DNA of 64,000 nt from Actinomadura citrea (lineage in GTDB: Bacteria > Actinomycetota > Actinomycetes > Streptosporangiales > Streptosporangiaceae): assembly GCF_013409045.1 (NCBI RefSeq), contig NZ_JACCBT010000001.1, positions 62,001-126,000 of the forward strand. Direction: 5' to 3'. The translations under genes and the position numbers were made by a program. Shown one piece after another: positions 51,303-60,889 of this stretch. The stretch's first letter is position 1; each line of letters begins with the position of its first letter. The notes beneath the pieces are model-generated. The model had not been told where the DNA came from. It worked only from the letters and a program-made list of their open reading frames with translations, and ran no database searches.

Positions 51303-53013
51303 CATCCCCCTCCCCGGCGGGAGCGCCCCGGACGCCGACACCACGATCGTGGACACGCCTCCGAAGCAGGACGGCAAGGGCTCGTCCGGCATCCTGAAGT
51401 CCGGCGCGATCATGGCGGTGGGGACCCTCGCGTCCCGCATCACCGGCTTCCTGCGCACCGCCGTCATCGTCGCCGCGCTCGGCACCGGGCTGGTCGCCAA
51501 CGCCTACAACACCGCCAACACCATCCCCAACCAGATCTACGACCTGCTGCTCGGCGGCATCCTCACCAGCGTCATCGTCCCGCTGCTGGTGCGGGCCAAG
51601 CAGCGCGACCGGGCCGCCGGGGAGCAGTACGAGCAGCGCGTGTTCACCCTCGCGGTGATCGGGCTCGCCGTCCTCACCGTCGTGGCGGTGCTGCTCGCGC
51701 CGCTGTTCATCGACGTCCTTGCGGGCAGCTACACCGGCGACCAGCGCGCCGTCGCCGTCCTGTTCGCACGGTTCTTCCTGCCCCAGCTGTTCTTCTACGG
51801 CGTCGGCGCGTTCGCCGGGGCCGTGCTCAACACGCGCGGCAGCTTCGGCGCGCCGATGTGGGCGCCGGTCCTGAACAACATCGTCGTGATCGCGGTCGGC
51901 GGCGCGTTCCTCGCGATCACCACCGGCCGCGTCGACCCGTCCACCATCTCCGACCAGCAGCTCATGCTGCTGTCCGTCGGCACGACAGGCGGGATCGTCC
52001 TGCAGACGGTCGCGCTGTGGCCGTCGCTGCGCCGCGTCGGGTTCCGGTGGCGGCCCCGGCTGGACTTCCGCCGCGGCGAGCTCGGCGAGGTCGGGCGGAT
52101 GGCCGGCTGGACGCTGCTGTACGTCGTCGCCACCCAGGTCGCGCTCGCCGTCGTCACCGCGCTGACGAACCGGGCCGGCAAGCTCGCCTTCGACCAGGGG
52201 CTCGGCGAGGGCTACGGGTACACCCCGTACTTCAACGCCTACCAGCTCTTCCAGCTCCCCTACGCGATCGTCGGGGTGTCGGTGATCACCGCGCTGCTGC
52301 CGCGGATGAGCCGGTTCGCCGCCGAGGGCAAGACCGCCGACGTGCGCGCCGCGTTCTCCAGCGGGCTGCGGCTCTCCTCGGTGATCATCATGCCGGCGGC
52401 GGCGCTGATGCTGGTGCTCGGACCGGAGATCACCACCGTGCTCTTCGCGCACGGCAACACCACCGCCGCCGACGCCCTGGTGATCGCGCGGGTCATGCAG
52501 ATGTTCGCGCTCGCGCTCGTCCCGTTCTCCGTCTACCAGCTGATGCTGCGGGTCTTCTACGCCCACGGCGACACCCGGACGCCCGCCCTGGTCGGCCTCG
52601 TCGTCACCACCGCCAACATCATCATGGCGTTCACCGCCTACAACGTCCTCGACGTCAAGTGGATCGTGGTCGGCATCGCGGGCGGGTTCGCCGTCACCAA
52701 CCTGGTCGGGACGATCACCTGCTGGCTGGTGCTGCGCCGCAAGCTCGGCGGCATCGACGGCCGCCGCATCGTCGGCGGCCATCTCAAGCTGCTCGTCGCG
52801 ATCTGGCCGCTGATCGGGTTCGCCTACGCCGCGCACACGATCGCGGACGCCCTGGGCGGCACCGACACGATGCTGCCCGCACTGGCCACCCTGGTCGCCG
52901 GGTCCCTCGGCGGCGGGCTGCTGTACGTGCTGTTCGCCAAGCTGATGCGCGTGGAGGAGATCCAGACGACCATCGCCACGTTCGCACGCCGGCTGCCGGG
53001 ACGCGCAAAGTAA
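50968..53013 (+). CDS. murJ: Lipid II flippase MurJ (MviN family)
   Basis: Polytopic flippase of 681 aa that moves lipid II across the membrane. It starts with GTG after GGAGG (6-nt spacing) and has a Pro/Gln/Gly-rich cytoplasmic N-terminus of about 145 residues. Then come 14 helices: SGAIMAVGTLASRITGFLRT is the family N-terminal motif, with NQIYDLLLGGILTSVIVPLLV and RVFYAHGDTRTPALVG. The N-terminal 335 bp overlap the preceding gene. No fused pseudokinase domain follows; that is in the next gene. Confidence 0.92.
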   Translation: MTGRPEWDRQGQGNQGAGSPGPGSQGPGYPPPNTPGRPGRGYPPQGDPQGYPPGPPPQGPPPQGPRPQGPIPQGRRPGPQTPGPRTPPQYPGPPPTGRPPGAGNIAAETVVDIPLPGGSAPDADTTIVDTPPKQDGKGSSGILKSGAIMAVGTLASRITGFLRTAVIVAALGTGLVANAYNTANTIPNQIYDLLLGGILTSVIVPLLVRAKQRDRAAGEQYEQRVFTLAVIGLAVLTVVAVLLAPLFIDVLAGSYTGDQRAVAVLFARFFLPQLFFYGVGAFAGAVLNTRGSFGAPMWAPVLNNIVVIAVGGAFLAITTGRVDPSTISDQQLMLLSVGTTGGIVLQTVALWPSLRRVGFRWRPRLDFRRGELGEVGRMAGWTLLYVVATQVALAVVTALTNRAGKLAFDQGLGEGYGYTPYFNAYQLFQLPYAIVGVSVITALLPRMSRFAAEGKTADVRAAFSSGLRLSSVIIMPAAALMLVLGPEITTVLFAHGNTTAADALVIARVMQMFALALVPFSVYQLMLRVFYAHGDTRTPALVGLVVTTANIIMAFTAYNVLDVKWIVVGIAGGFAVTNLVGTITCWLVLRRKLGGIDGRRIVGGHLKLLVAIWPLIGFAYAAHTIADALGGTDTMLPALATLVAGSLGGGLLYVLFAKLMRVEEIQTTIATFARRLPGRAK

Positions 53014-53177
53014 AAAAGGACGCGCGGCGATAAGGCGGCCACTCGCGCGAGTAACCACTACCATGTGGGGGACTACGGCCTGCGGGGCGACACCCTGGGG
53101 AACGCAAAGAGGAGGGTCGGAGGCGTAAGCTGCCACGCCACGAACATGGGATCTGACCACCTGTGCAGGACGTTGCC

Positions 53178-54782
53178 GTGAGCACGTCAGTCATCGAGCC
53201 CGGCACCCGACTCGCCGGCCGCTACAGGCTCGAGGAGCGCATCAGCGACTCGGGCGGCTCGTCGCTCTGGAAGGCCATCGACGAGATCCTCGCGCGGGCG
53301 GTCGCCGTCCGCACCTTCGACCCCGAGTTCCCCCGGATCGCCGAGGCGGTCACGTCGGCGCGGTCGGCCAGCAGGCTGACCGACCCCCGCCTGACCCAGG
53401 TGTTCGACGCCGACGACTCGGGGGAGAGCGCCTACATCGTCAGTGAATGGGTCGCCGGCGAGCCCCTGGAGGGCATGCTCTCCAAGGCCCCGCTGGAGCC
53501 GGGCCGCGCCGCGACGCTGCTGTACGAGGCGTCCGAGGCGATCTCCGCCGCGCACGCCGCCGGGCTCTCGCACCTCTGCCTCACCCCCCGCGACCTGGTC
53601 TGGACGACGGGCGGCACCGTCAAGATCCTCGGCGTCGCCACGGACGCGGTCCTGTGCGACCGCAGCTCCGACGACTCCGCCGCCGAGGACGTCCGCGGCC
53701 TCGGCCGGATGCTGTACGCGGCGCTCACCGCCCACTGGCCCGGCGACGAGGACGGCTCCGCGCTGCCCGCCGCGCCCGCGTCCGACGGCGTCCCGCACGC
53801 GCCCCGCCAGGTCCAGGCCGGCATCTCGCACGGGGTCGACTCGATCGTCTGCCGCTGCCTCGGCATCGGCACGGGCGAGCCGCTCGCGACCCCCGCCGAC
53901 CTCGCCAAGGCGCTGCGCGGCGTCCCGCGCACCCCGCTGCCGCTGTTCGCCGGGCTCGGCAACGCCCCGCCGGCGTCCCCGCGGCAGACGCCGCCGAGGC
54001 GCCCCGCGCCCCAGCAGGCGCCGCCGACGCAGCCGCACCGGCAGCCCGCGCCCGAGCCGCCCGCGGCCTCGCACGTCCCGCCGCCGCGTGCGCGCGCCCA
54101 GCGGCACGCCTCCCCGCCTCCACCGCCGTCCACCTCCACCCGCACGACGCCCGCGCACAGCCACGGCGGCCCCAAGCGGCCGGCCAACCCCGCCCTGATC
54201 GGCATCGCGGCGGCCGCGCTGACCGTCATCGTCGGGCTCGGCGCCTGGGCGCTGTCCGGCACCGGCGGCGACGACGACCCCAAGGGCGGCGGCGCCACCG
54301 ACAACTCCCAGACGAGCGCGCCGCCCAAGCCGTCCGTCGCGAAGCTCGCCCCGCAGGGCGTCTCGCCCGCCGAACGCCCCGTGGGCGGCCACGTCGACGG
54401 CGCGATCGGCAAGAACCTCGCGTCCGTCATCGACGGCAAGCCCAGCGGCTCCTGGGAGACCCAGAGCTACGCCGACTCCGACTTCGGCCGCTACTCCAAG
54501 GGCCTCGGCGTCCTGCTCGACATGGGCAAGCCCGTCAAGGTCGCCAACGTGAAGGTCTACTCCCCGGTGAGCGGCGGGGTGCTGCAGGTCCGCGTCGGCG
54601 ACTCGCAGTCCCCGACCGACCTGAAGCGCGTCGGGGAGCAGGCCCCCAACGGCGGCGAGGTGGCCTTCGCCGCGAACCCGCAGGCCACAGGCCGGTACGT
54701 GCTCGTCTGGTTCACCAAGCTGCCCGGCGGGCCGTTCAAGGGGCGGCTCGGCGAGATCGCCGTCTACGGGGCGGCCGGCTGA
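53178..54782 (+). CDS. Pseudokinase with membrane anchor, MurJ partner
   Basis: Membrane protein of 534 aa. The N-terminal kinase-like fold (LAGRYRLEERISDSGGSSLWKAID) lacks catalytic residues: VAIK Lys is Arg in AVAVRTFD, HRD is replaced (LCLTPRDL), and the DFG motif is absent. A Pro-rich linker, a TM helix (NPALIGIAAAALTVIVGLGAWAL) and an extracellular galactose-binding/F5-8-like beta domain follow (ASVIDGKPSGSWETQSYAD). In Mycobacterium these domains are fused to the C-terminus of MurJ; here they are separate. GTG 53178 has AGGA at 7 nt; GTG 53163 is an alternative. Confidence 0.85.
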   Translation: MSTSVIEPGTRLAGRYRLEERISDSGGSSLWKAIDEILARAVAVRTFDPEFPRIAEAVTSARSASRLTDPRLTQVFDADDSGESAYIVSEWVAGEPLEGMLSKAPLEPGRAATLLYEASEAISAAHAAGLSHLCLTPRDLVWTTGGTVKILGVATDAVLCDRSSDDSAAEDVRGLGRMLYAALTAHWPGDEDGSALPAAPASDGVPHAPRQVQAGISHGVDSIVCRCLGIGTGEPLATPADLAKALRGVPRTPLPLFAGLGNAPPASPRQTPPRRPAPQQAPPTQPHRQPAPEPPAASHVPPPRARAQRHASPPPPPSTSTRTTPAHSHGGPKRPANPALIGIAAAALTVIVGLGAWALSGTGGDDDPKGGGATDNSQTSAPPKPSVAKLAPQGVSPAERPVGGHVDGAIGKNLASVIDGKPSGSWETQSYADSDFGRYSKGLGVLLDMGKPVKVANVKVYSPVSGGVLQVRVGDSQSPTDLKRVGEQAPNGGEVAFAANPQATGRYVLVWFTKLPGGPFKGRLGEIAVYGAAG

Positions 54783-54954
54783 TCACGTTCCGGCAGGGGG
54801 CCGATGTGAGCTGTGACGTGGAGCGGCGCATGTCTGTATCGTGCCTGTGAGCAGTTTGTCCCCTCGCCCCCCAGGATCACGTGGTGCCTACCTCAGCAGC
54901 CGGTCGCGGATGCCCGGCGCCGGCCGGGCGTCCCGAACGAGAAAGCGGTCGCTC

Positions 54955-55578
54955 ATGACGTCGGTGAGCATGCCTCGCGTAGGCGAAGTACCCGACAAGG
55001 AGCTCCTCGCCCGGCACGCACAGGGGGATCCGCACGCCTTCGCCGAACTCGTGCACCGCCACCGCGACCGCATGTGGGCGGTCGCGCTGCGCACGCTGGG
55101 CGACCCGGAGGAGGCGGCGGACGCGCTGCAGGACGCGTGCCTCTCGGCCTTCCGCGCCGCCGGACGGTTCCGCGGGGACGCCGCCGTCACCACCTGGCTG
55201 CACCGCATCGTGGTGAACGCCTGCCTCGACCGCGTCCGGCGCAAGTCCGTCCGTCCCGCGACGCCGATGGGCGACGACGCGACGTTCGACGCCGTCGCGC
55301 CCAAGATGCCCGACCCGACCGACGCGCACGGCGTCTCCCTCGACGTCCGCACCGCCCTGGAGCAGCTTCCGTACGAGCAGCGGGCCGCCCTCGTCCTCGT
55401 CGACATGATGGGCTACTCCGTCGACGACGCCGCGCAGGTCATGGAGGTTCCGCCCGGAACGATCAAGAGCCGGTGCGCGCGGGGCCGCGCCCGGCTCGCG
55501 CCCCTTCTCGTCCACCACCGGAACCGACGCGAGCCCAGGAACGTCGGAGGTGTGGAAGGAGGTGGCATGCCCAAGTGA
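54955..55578 (+). CDS. sigM: ECF RNA polymerase sigma factor SigM
   Basis: Extracytoplasmic-function sigma factor of 207 aa. Region 2: HAFAELVHRHRDRMWAVALRTLGDPEEAADALQDACLSAFRAAGRF; region 4: LEQLPYEQRAALVLVDMMGYSVDDAAQVMEVPPGTIKSRCARGRARL. It is placed as in the conserved murJ-sigM-rsmA-trxBA order. GTGA overlap (4 bp) with the anti-sigma gene. Start MTSVSMPRVG was chosen because family N-termini start close to the DKELLARHAQGD segment; longer in-frame starts exist. Confidence 0.9.
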   Translation: MTSVSMPRVGEVPDKELLARHAQGDPHAFAELVHRHRDRMWAVALRTLGDPEEAADALQDACLSAFRAAGRFRGDAAVTTWLHRIVVNACLDRVRRKSVRPATPMGDDATFDAVAPKMPDPTDAHGVSLDVRTALEQLPYEQRAALVLVDMMGYSVDDAAQVMEVPPGTIKSRCARGRARLAPLLVHHRNRREPRNVGGVEGGGMPK

Positions 55579-56351
55579 ACCCCGCGCACCTTGACTACGA
55601 CGTCTTGGCCGACCTGGCCGAGGGACTTCTCGAAGACGACGAAGCCGCCTCCGTCAACGCACACCTCGAAACCTGCGCCGATTGCCGTGACCTGTCCGCC
55701 GACCTTGCGGACGTCTCCCGGATCCTGGCGGAGGCCCCGGTGCCGTCCATGCCCGCCGAACTGGCCGAACGCATCGACACCGCCATCGCGGCGGAGTCGA
55801 TGCACACCGCCACCGTGGCGAGCCTGGAGCAACGGCGCGGAAGGCGGCATTGGCGGATACTGTCGGCGGCCGCGGCGACGGTGGTCGTGCTCGGCGGCGG
55901 AGCGACGGTCGGCAAGATCGCGATGGACGGCGCGAGCAGCAGCGACAGCGCGGCACGGCACCCGGCCCCGCACCGCTCCCTGACCGATCCCGGCTCGGGC
56001 TCGGGGGTGCCGAAGGTGGCTCCCGGAGAACCCGCGCCCACGTTCAAGGTCGCCCAGAGCGGCACCGACTACCGGTCGGGCACGCTGGGCGATCAGGTCG
56101 GCGGCATCGTGACGGGCGAGCAGAAGATGCGCTCGGAGGCCGCCGCGCCCGACCCGCGGCTCCGCGGCTGCGTCACCGGCGTCGCCGGCGAGCAGTCGCT
56201 TCTGCTCGTCGACCAGGCGAAATACGAGGGACAGCCCGCGATCATCATCGCGGTGAACGGCGACCGGCCGGGCAAGCGGAACATCTGGGTCGTCGGACCG
56301 GACTGCTCCCCGCAGGCCCATCACCTGCTGAAGCAGCTGAAGAACGCCTGA
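55575..56351 (+). CDS. rsmA: Anti-sigma-M factor with zinc ZAS domain
   Basis: Membrane anti-sigma factor of 258 aa, partner of SigM. The cytosolic N-terminus has the zinc-binding ZAS motif HxxxCxxC (HLETCADC near residue 29-36). A TM helix (ILSAAAATVVVLGGGATVG) is near residue 96-115; the extracytoplasmic domain of about 140 aa carries two Cys (RGCVTG and PDCSPQ). It overlaps sigM by 4 bp and ends 34 bp before a terminator. Symbol by position and topology in the conserved murJ-sigM-trxBA cluster. Confidence 0.87.
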   Translation: MNPAHLDYDVLADLAEGLLEDDEAASVNAHLETCADCRDLSADLADVSRILAEAPVPSMPAELAERIDTAIAAESMHTATVASLEQRRGRRHWRILSAAAATVVVLGGGATVGKIAMDGASSSDSAARHPAPHRSLTDPGSGSGVPKVAPGEPAPTFKVAQSGTDYRSGTLGDQVGGIVTGEQKMRSEAAAPDPRLRGCVTGVAGEQSLLLVDQAKYEGQPAIIIAVNGDRPGKRNIWVVGPDCSPQAHHLLKQLKNA

Positions 56352-56385
56352 CCGCCAAGCCCTGACCGGGCGCCCGTATATCTGA

Positions 56386-56417
56386 AGGCCATGGACGGCC
56401 GACCCCGTCCATGGCCT
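56386..56417 (+). terminator. Terminator of the sigM operon
   Basis: Stem GGCCATGGACGG (56387-56398) with CCGTCCATGGCC (56405-56416), 12 perfect pairs plus an A-T pair, and a 6-nt loop; 34 bp past the anti-sigma stop. Confidence 0.85.
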
Positions 56418-56544
56418 CTCACATGGCACATGGGCTGCCCGAGACGTCCTGCTCTCTATGGGACGCCCGGACTTCCTGCGAAGTTCGTCGAGCAGCGGCA
56501 GTAGTGCCGGGCTTCTCGGCGGTTGCGGCGACCGGGGCGCGTCG

Positions 56545-57117
56545 TCAGAGGGAGGCGAGGAAGTCGAGGGCCGTCGTCCAGGCCCGCTCGGCCGCCTCGG
56601 CGTCGTGGTCGGGCAGGTCCGGGTCGGTGAACAGGTGGCCCGCACCGCGGTAGCGGAACACCTCCACGTCAGCGCCCGCCTTGCGCATCTGCAGGTACCA
56701 CGCGTTGAGCCAGTCGACGGGCTCCCAGGTGTCGGGATCGGCGACGTGCAGCTGCACCGGGATGTCGGTGGACGCGTCCTCCGCGATGTCGGACGTGCCG
56801 TGCATCAGCAGCAGCCCGGCCGCCTTGTCGTCGGCGAACGCGAGGTTCTGGGCAATGGATCCGCCGAGCGAGAACCCCGCGTAGACGAGCCCGCCCTCCC
56901 CGGTGAGCGGCGCGGCCGCCACGACGGCGCGGCGCAGCAGCTCGTCCCGCCCGATCTCGTCCTTGATCTCGATCCCGGCCTCCGCGTCGTCGACGACGCG
57001 CCCGTCGTAGAGGTCGGGGGTGTGCACCTCGTGCCCGGCGGCACGGAGCCGGTCGGCCGCCTGGTGCACCGCGGGCCGGAGCCCGTACATCGAGTGGAGG
57101 AGGAGAATGCGTGCCAT
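56545..57117 (-). CDS. Dienelactone-hydrolase-like alpha/beta hydrolase
   Basis: Hydrolase of 190 aa, DLH family in length and pattern ([29 protein letters not shown]). The nucleophile elbow is GFSLGG, with Ser where dienelactone hydrolase has Cys; acid in [12 protein letters not shown] region and His in [12 protein letters not shown]. It is monocistronic, inserted between sigM-rsmA and trxBA on the opposite strand. The substrate is unknown. Confidence 0.84.
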   Translation of the reverse strand: MARILLLHSMYGLRPAVHQAADRLRAAGHEVHTPDLYDGRVVDDAEAGIEIKDEIGRDELLRRAVVAAAPLTGEGGLVYAGFSLGGSIAQNLAFADDKAAGLLLMHGTSDIAEDASTDIPVQLHVADPDTWEPVDWLNAWYLQMRKAGADVEVFRYRGAGHLFTDPDLPDHDAEAAERAWTTALDFLASL

Positions 57118-57183
57118 GGGCCACAGCCTAGAGCGCCGCCCGGACCCTCGTGCCGCTGGTGGGCGGCCCGGCGCCGCGTACCG

Positions 57184-57211
57184 GGGAATCAGCGGGCCCT
57201 AGGATCGGTTG
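57184..57211 (+). promoter_or_regulatory. SigR/SigH-type thiol-stress promoter of trxBA
   Basis: GGGAAT (57184-57189), 18-bp spacer, GTTG (57208-57211) match the actinobacterial SigR/SigH consensus GGAAT-N18-GTT. Thioredoxin genes are classic members of this regulon. Leader about 55 nt to the GTG. Confidence 0.8.
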
Positions 57212-57270
57212 ACGCGACTGTGAGGCCGGCTCGGAGCGGCACCGACGGCCAACGAGGAGAGGCAAGAACT

Positions 57271-58224
57271 GTGAGCGACGTCCGTAACGTCATCATCATC
57301 GGCTCCGGTCCTGCGGGCTACACGGCCGCCGTCTACGCGGCCCGCGGTGACCTGAAGCCGCTGGTGTTCGAGGGTTCGGTGACGGCCGGCGGTGCGCTGA
57401 TGAACACCACCGACGTGGAGAACTTCCCCGGCTTCCCCGACGGCATCATGGGCCCCGACCTGATGGACAACCTGCGCAAGCAGGCCGAGCGCTTCGGCGC
57501 CGAGCTCATCACCGACGACGTCACCGAGGTCGACCTGACCGCCGACCCGAAGGTCGTCAAGGTCGGCGACGAGACCTACCTCGCCAAGACCGTGATCGTC
57601 GCGACCGGCTCCGGATACCGCGAGCTGGGGCTGCCGGACGAGAAGCGGCTGTCCGGCCGCGGCGTCTCCTGGTGCGCCACCTGTGACGGGTTCTTCTTCC
57701 GCGAGCAGGACATCGCCGTCGTCGGCGGCGGCGACACCGCGATGGAGGAGGCGATCTTCCTGACCAAGTTCGCTCGCTCGGTGACCGTGGTGCACCGGCG
57801 GGACGAGCTGCGCGCGTCCAAGATCATGCAGGACCGGGCGTTCGCCAACGAGAAGATCAAGTTCCTGTGGGACAGCGAGATCGCCGCGATCCACGGCGAC
57901 GACCGGGTGACCGGCGTGACGGTCCGCAACACCAGGACCGGCGCGGAGTCCGCCCTGGAGATCACCGGGCTGTTCATCGCGATCGGCCACGACCCGCGCA
58001 GCGACCTGTTCGCCGGGCAGCTGGAGACCGACACCGACGGCTACCTGCTGGTCGACGCACCCACGACGCGGACGAAGATCCCCGGCGTGTTCGCCTGCGG
58101 CGACGTGGTCGACCACATCTACCGGCAGGCCATCACCGCCGCGGGCAGCGGCTGCTCGGCCGCCATCGACGCCGAGCGCTGGCTGCAGGACCAGGACGCC
58201 GCCGAGACCGTCCCGCAAGCCTGA
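57271..58224 (+). CDS. trxB: Thioredoxin reductase
   Basis: NADPH-dependent flavoprotein of 317 aa that reduces thioredoxin. FAD motif [19 protein letters not shown], active-site WCATCDG (near residue 134), NADPH motif [18 protein letters not shown], and [22 protein letters not shown] at the C-terminus. GTG start after GAGGAGAGG. Shares the SigR-type promoter with trxA, 113 bp downstream. Confidence 0.97.
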   Translation: MSDVRNVIIIGSGPAGYTAAVYAARGDLKPLVFEGSVTAGGALMNTTDVENFPGFPDGIMGPDLMDNLRKQAERFGAELITDDVTEVDLTADPKVVKVGDETYLAKTVIVATGSGYRELGLPDEKRLSGRGVSWCATCDGFFFREQDIAVVGGGDTAMEEAIFLTKFARSVTVVHRRDELRASKIMQDRAFANEKIKFLWDSEIAAIHGDDRVTGVTVRNTRTGAESALEITGLFIAIGHDPRSDLFAGQLETDTDGYLLVDAPTTRTKIPGVFACGDVVDHIYRQAITAAGSGCSAAIDAERWLQDQDAAETVPQA

Positions 58225-58337
58225 CCGCCCCACCGGCCTTGCGACGCCGGCCCGGCGGACGCCGGGCCGAAGCCGTCGCGGTGGGCTGCACGGGCGGGGG
58301 AGCGTCCCCGCCCGCACGCGAGAACCGAAGGAGACCG

Positions 58338-58652
58338 ATGAAAGCCGTGACCGACGCCGACTTCGCGTCCGAGGTCCTGGAGAGCGACAAGCCCGTTCTC
58401 GTCGACTTCTGGGCGGAATGGTGCGGCCCCTGCCGGATGGTGGCGCCGATCCTGGAGGAGATCTCCAAGGAGCACGGCGACAAGCTCCAGATCGTCAAGC
58501 TGAACATCGACGAGAACCCGCAGGTTCCGCAGCAGTACGGCGTCATGCAGATCCCGACGATGAACGTCTACAAGGGCGGAGAGGTCGTCAAGCAGATCAT
58601 GGGCGCCAAGCCGAAGGCGGCCCTGCTGAGGGATCTCGCCGAGTTCATCTGA
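58338..58652 (+). CDS. trxA: Thioredoxin
   Basis: Thioredoxin of 104 aa with the active site WAEWCGPCRM (Cys near 31 and 34) and the cis-Pro loop QIPTMNVYKGG. Reduced by TrxB; donates electrons to peroxiredoxins and other targets. Start ATG after GAAGGAGA. It probably lies in one operon with trxB; a strong hairpin follows. Confidence 0.97.
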   Translation: MKAVTDADFASEVLESDKPVLVDFWAEWCGPCRMVAPILEEISKEHGDKLQIVKLNIDENPQVPQQYGVMQIPTMNVYKGGEVVKQIMGAKPKAALLRDLAEFI

Positions 58653-58695
58653 GCCTTCTCCGAACCGCCTCCCGTCTCCCGCGGCGAGCGCGAAA

Positions 58696-58736
58696 CGCGT
58701 GGCCCGTACCTCCGAACCCGGAGTGCGGGCCACGCG
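58696..58736. terminator. Bidirectional terminator between trxA and GNAT
   Basis: CGCGTGGCCCG (58696-58706) pairs with CGGGCCACGCG (58726-58736); an inner CTCCG/CGGAG extends the stem. The convergent genes end 44 and 15 bp away. Confidence 0.82.
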
Positions 58737-58750
58737 CCGTTCAGAGGGCC

Positions 58751-59368
58751 TCAGACGGGCCGTAGCGCCCCTTCTGGTGTCATGGAGCCCAGGAGCCGCT
58801 CCAGCGCCACCTCGACGTCCTCACGCCACGACAGCGCCGACTTCAGCTCCAGCCGCAGCCGCGGGTACCGGTGGTGCGGCCGGACGGTCTTGAACCCGAC
58901 CGACAGCAGGTAGTCGGCGGGCACCATGCACCCGCCCTCCTCGCCCTTCAGGTCGCCGAACGCCTCGATCGCCTTCACGGCGCGCCGCGTCAGGTCCTTC
59001 GCGACTCCCTGGACGAGCATCCGGCCGATGCCGCCGCCCGAGAACTCCGGCAGGATGTGCGCCGTCATGAGCAGCACCGCGTCCGCGCTCACCGGGCTCG
59101 TCGGGAACGCCACCGAACGCGGCACGTACAGCGGCGGGGCGTACATGACGAACCCCGCCGGGACGTCGTCCACGTAGACGATCTTGCCGCAGCTGCCCCA
59201 CTCCAGGAGGGTGGAGGAGACCCACGCCTCCTTCTCCAGGCCCGCGTCGCCGCTCTCCTGAGCCCGGTCCCGGCTCACCGGGTCCAGCTCCCAGAACACG
59301 CAGCCGCGGCAGCGGTGCGGCAGATCATCGAGATTGTCGAGCGTGATGTTGACGAGACGACGCGACAC
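58751..59368 (-). CDS. GNAT-family protein with N-terminal Cys motif
   Basis: Protein of 205 aa, counterpart of Rv3916c near trxC. An N-terminal CRGCVFWELD is followed by GAWVSST-type strands and a GNAT core with TAHILPEFSGGGIGRMLVQG, in which GGGIGRML is the acetyl-CoA loop. CxxC at the N-terminus may bind metal. GTG start after AGGGGG; upstream frame is a shadow of the aminotransferase. Substrate unknown. Confidence 0.8.
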   Translation of the reverse strand: MSRRLVNITLDNLDDLPHRCRGCVFWELDPVSRDRAQESGDAGLEKEAWVSSTLLEWGSCGKIVYVDDVPAGFVMYAPPLYVPRSVAFPTSPVSADAVLLMTAHILPEFSGGGIGRMLVQGVAKDLTRRAVKAIEAFGDLKGEEGGCMVPADYLLSVGFKTVRPHHRYPRLRLELKSALSWREDVEVALERLLGSMTPEGALRPV

Positions 59369-59569
59369 CGGGTCGGCACCCCCTGCTGCGATCCTCGCCC
59401 GCCGGCCTGGGACCCGTGGCGGCGGAAGTTCCCGGCAACCATCCGGGACCCGCGGGCATCGTATCGGACAGGAGTTTCCCCAATGCCGCGGCACGCCACA
59501 CCCACGCGTCTCGCCGCGGTGGTCATGACGTAGTTTGCAGGGAAGCCGAATCGCCTCGGAGGTGGCCTC

Positions 59570-60862
59570 GTGGAACAGCACTCGCGTACGGATGCCTATG
59601 CCGATCGCTACGCCGCCCGTGCCGCCGGCATGGTGCCGTCGGAGATCCGGGCCCTGTTCGCGATGGTCGCCCGCCCCGAGGTGGTCTCGCTCGCGGGCGG
59701 CGCGCCCTACGTCTCGGCGCTCCCCCTCGACGCCGTCGGGCGGATGATCGGCGAACTCGTCGCCGGCAAGGGCGCCGAGGCCCTCCAGTACGGCTCCGCC
59801 CAGGGCGACGAGCAGCTCCGCGAGCACATCTGCGAGGTCATGTCCCTGGAGGGCGTCCAGGCGTCCGCGGAGGACGTCGTCGTCACCGTCGGCGCGCAGC
59901 AGGCGCTCGACCTCATTACGAAGATCTTCGTCGACCCCGGCGACGTCGTCGTCGCGGAGGCCCCGTCCTACGTGGGCGCGCTCGGCACCTTCGCCGCCTA
60001 CCAGGCCGACGTGGTGCACGTGCCGCTGGACGAGGGCGGCCTCGTGCCGTCCGCGCTGCGCGAGACGCTCTCCCGCCTCCGCGCCCAGGGACGCCGCGTC
60101 AAGTTCCTCTACACCGTCCCGACCTTCCAGAACCCCGCGGGCGTCACTCTCACCACGGCCCGCCGCGCCCAGATCCTGGAGATCTGCGCCGAGTACGACG
60201 TGCTGATCATCGAGGACAACCCGTACGGGCTCCTCGGCTTCGACGGCGAGCCCATGCGGGCCCTGCGCGCGGACGACGCCGACCGCGTCATCTACCTCGG
60301 CTCGTTCTCGAAGACGATCGCCTCCGGGCTCCGCGTCGGCTGGGTGCTGGCGCCGCACGCGGTGCGGGCGAAGCTCGTGCTAGCCGCCGAGTCCGCGATC
60401 CTGTGCCCGTCGAACTTCTCGCAGCTCGCCGTCCGCGAGTACCTCACCACCCAGCCGTGGCGGGAGCAGATCAAGGACTTCCGCGAGCTGTACCGGACGC
60501 GCCGTGACGCGCTGCTGGAGTCCCTTGACCAACTCATGCCCGACGGTTGCACCTGGACGCACCCCGCCGGCGGCTTCTTCGTCTGGCTCACCCTCCCCGA
60601 GGGGCTGGACGCCAAGGCGATGGCCCCCCGCGCGATCGCCGAGCGCGTCGCCTACGTCCCCGGTACCGGCTTCTACGCGGACGGCACCGGCCATCGGCAC
60701 ATGCGCCTGTCCTACTGCTTCCCCGAGCCGCACCGGATCCGCGAGGGCGTCCGCCGGCTGGCCGGAGTGGTGGAACAGGAGATCCGTCTCCGGGACACTT
60801 TCGGGACCACCAGCGGCGGCGCGTCCACCGGCGTCCAGACGCCGGGCCCGGGCATCGTCTGA
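59570..60862 (+). CDS. PLP-dependent class I/II aminotransferase
   Basis: Aminotransferase of 430 aa resembling 2-aminoadipate/valine-pyruvate-type (MocR-like C-terminal) enzymes without an HTH. Motifs: VVSLAGGAPYVSALPLDAV, LQYGSAQGDEQLREHI, IIEDNPYGLLGFDG, and the PLP Lys in LGSFSKTIASGLRVGW. GTG start after GGAGG. The C-terminal tail is Thr/Gly-rich. Stop is 2 bp before a parS site; the ddl-like gene follows and may be cotranscribed. Confidence 0.9.
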   Translation: MEQHSRTDAYADRYAARAAGMVPSEIRALFAMVARPEVVSLAGGAPYVSALPLDAVGRMIGELVAGKGAEALQYGSAQGDEQLREHICEVMSLEGVQASAEDVVVTVGAQQALDLITKIFVDPGDVVVAEAPSYVGALGTFAAYQADVVHVPLDEGGLVPSALRETLSRLRAQGRRVKFLYTVPTFQNPAGVTLTTARRAQILEICAEYDVLIIEDNPYGLLGFDGEPMRALRADDADRVIYLGSFSKTIASGLRVGWVLAPHAVRAKLVLAAESAILCPSNFSQLAVREYLTTQPWREQIKDFRELYRTRRDALLESLDQLMPDGCTWTHPAGGFFVWLTLPEGLDAKAMAPRAIAERVAYVPGTGFYADGTGHRHMRLSYCFPEPHRIREGVRRLAGVVEQEIRLRDTFGTTSGGASTGVQTPGPGIV

Positions 60863-60864
60863 CT

Positions 60865-60880
60865 TGTTTCACGTGAAACG
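60865..60880. promoter_or_regulatory. parS site 1
   Basis: TGTTTCACGTGAAACG matches the parS consensus TGTTTCACGTGAAACA at 15 of 16 positions. It lies in the 27-bp gap between the aminotransferase and the ddl-like gene, where it would load ParB. Confidence 0.92.
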
Positions 60881-60889
60881 GGAGTCATC

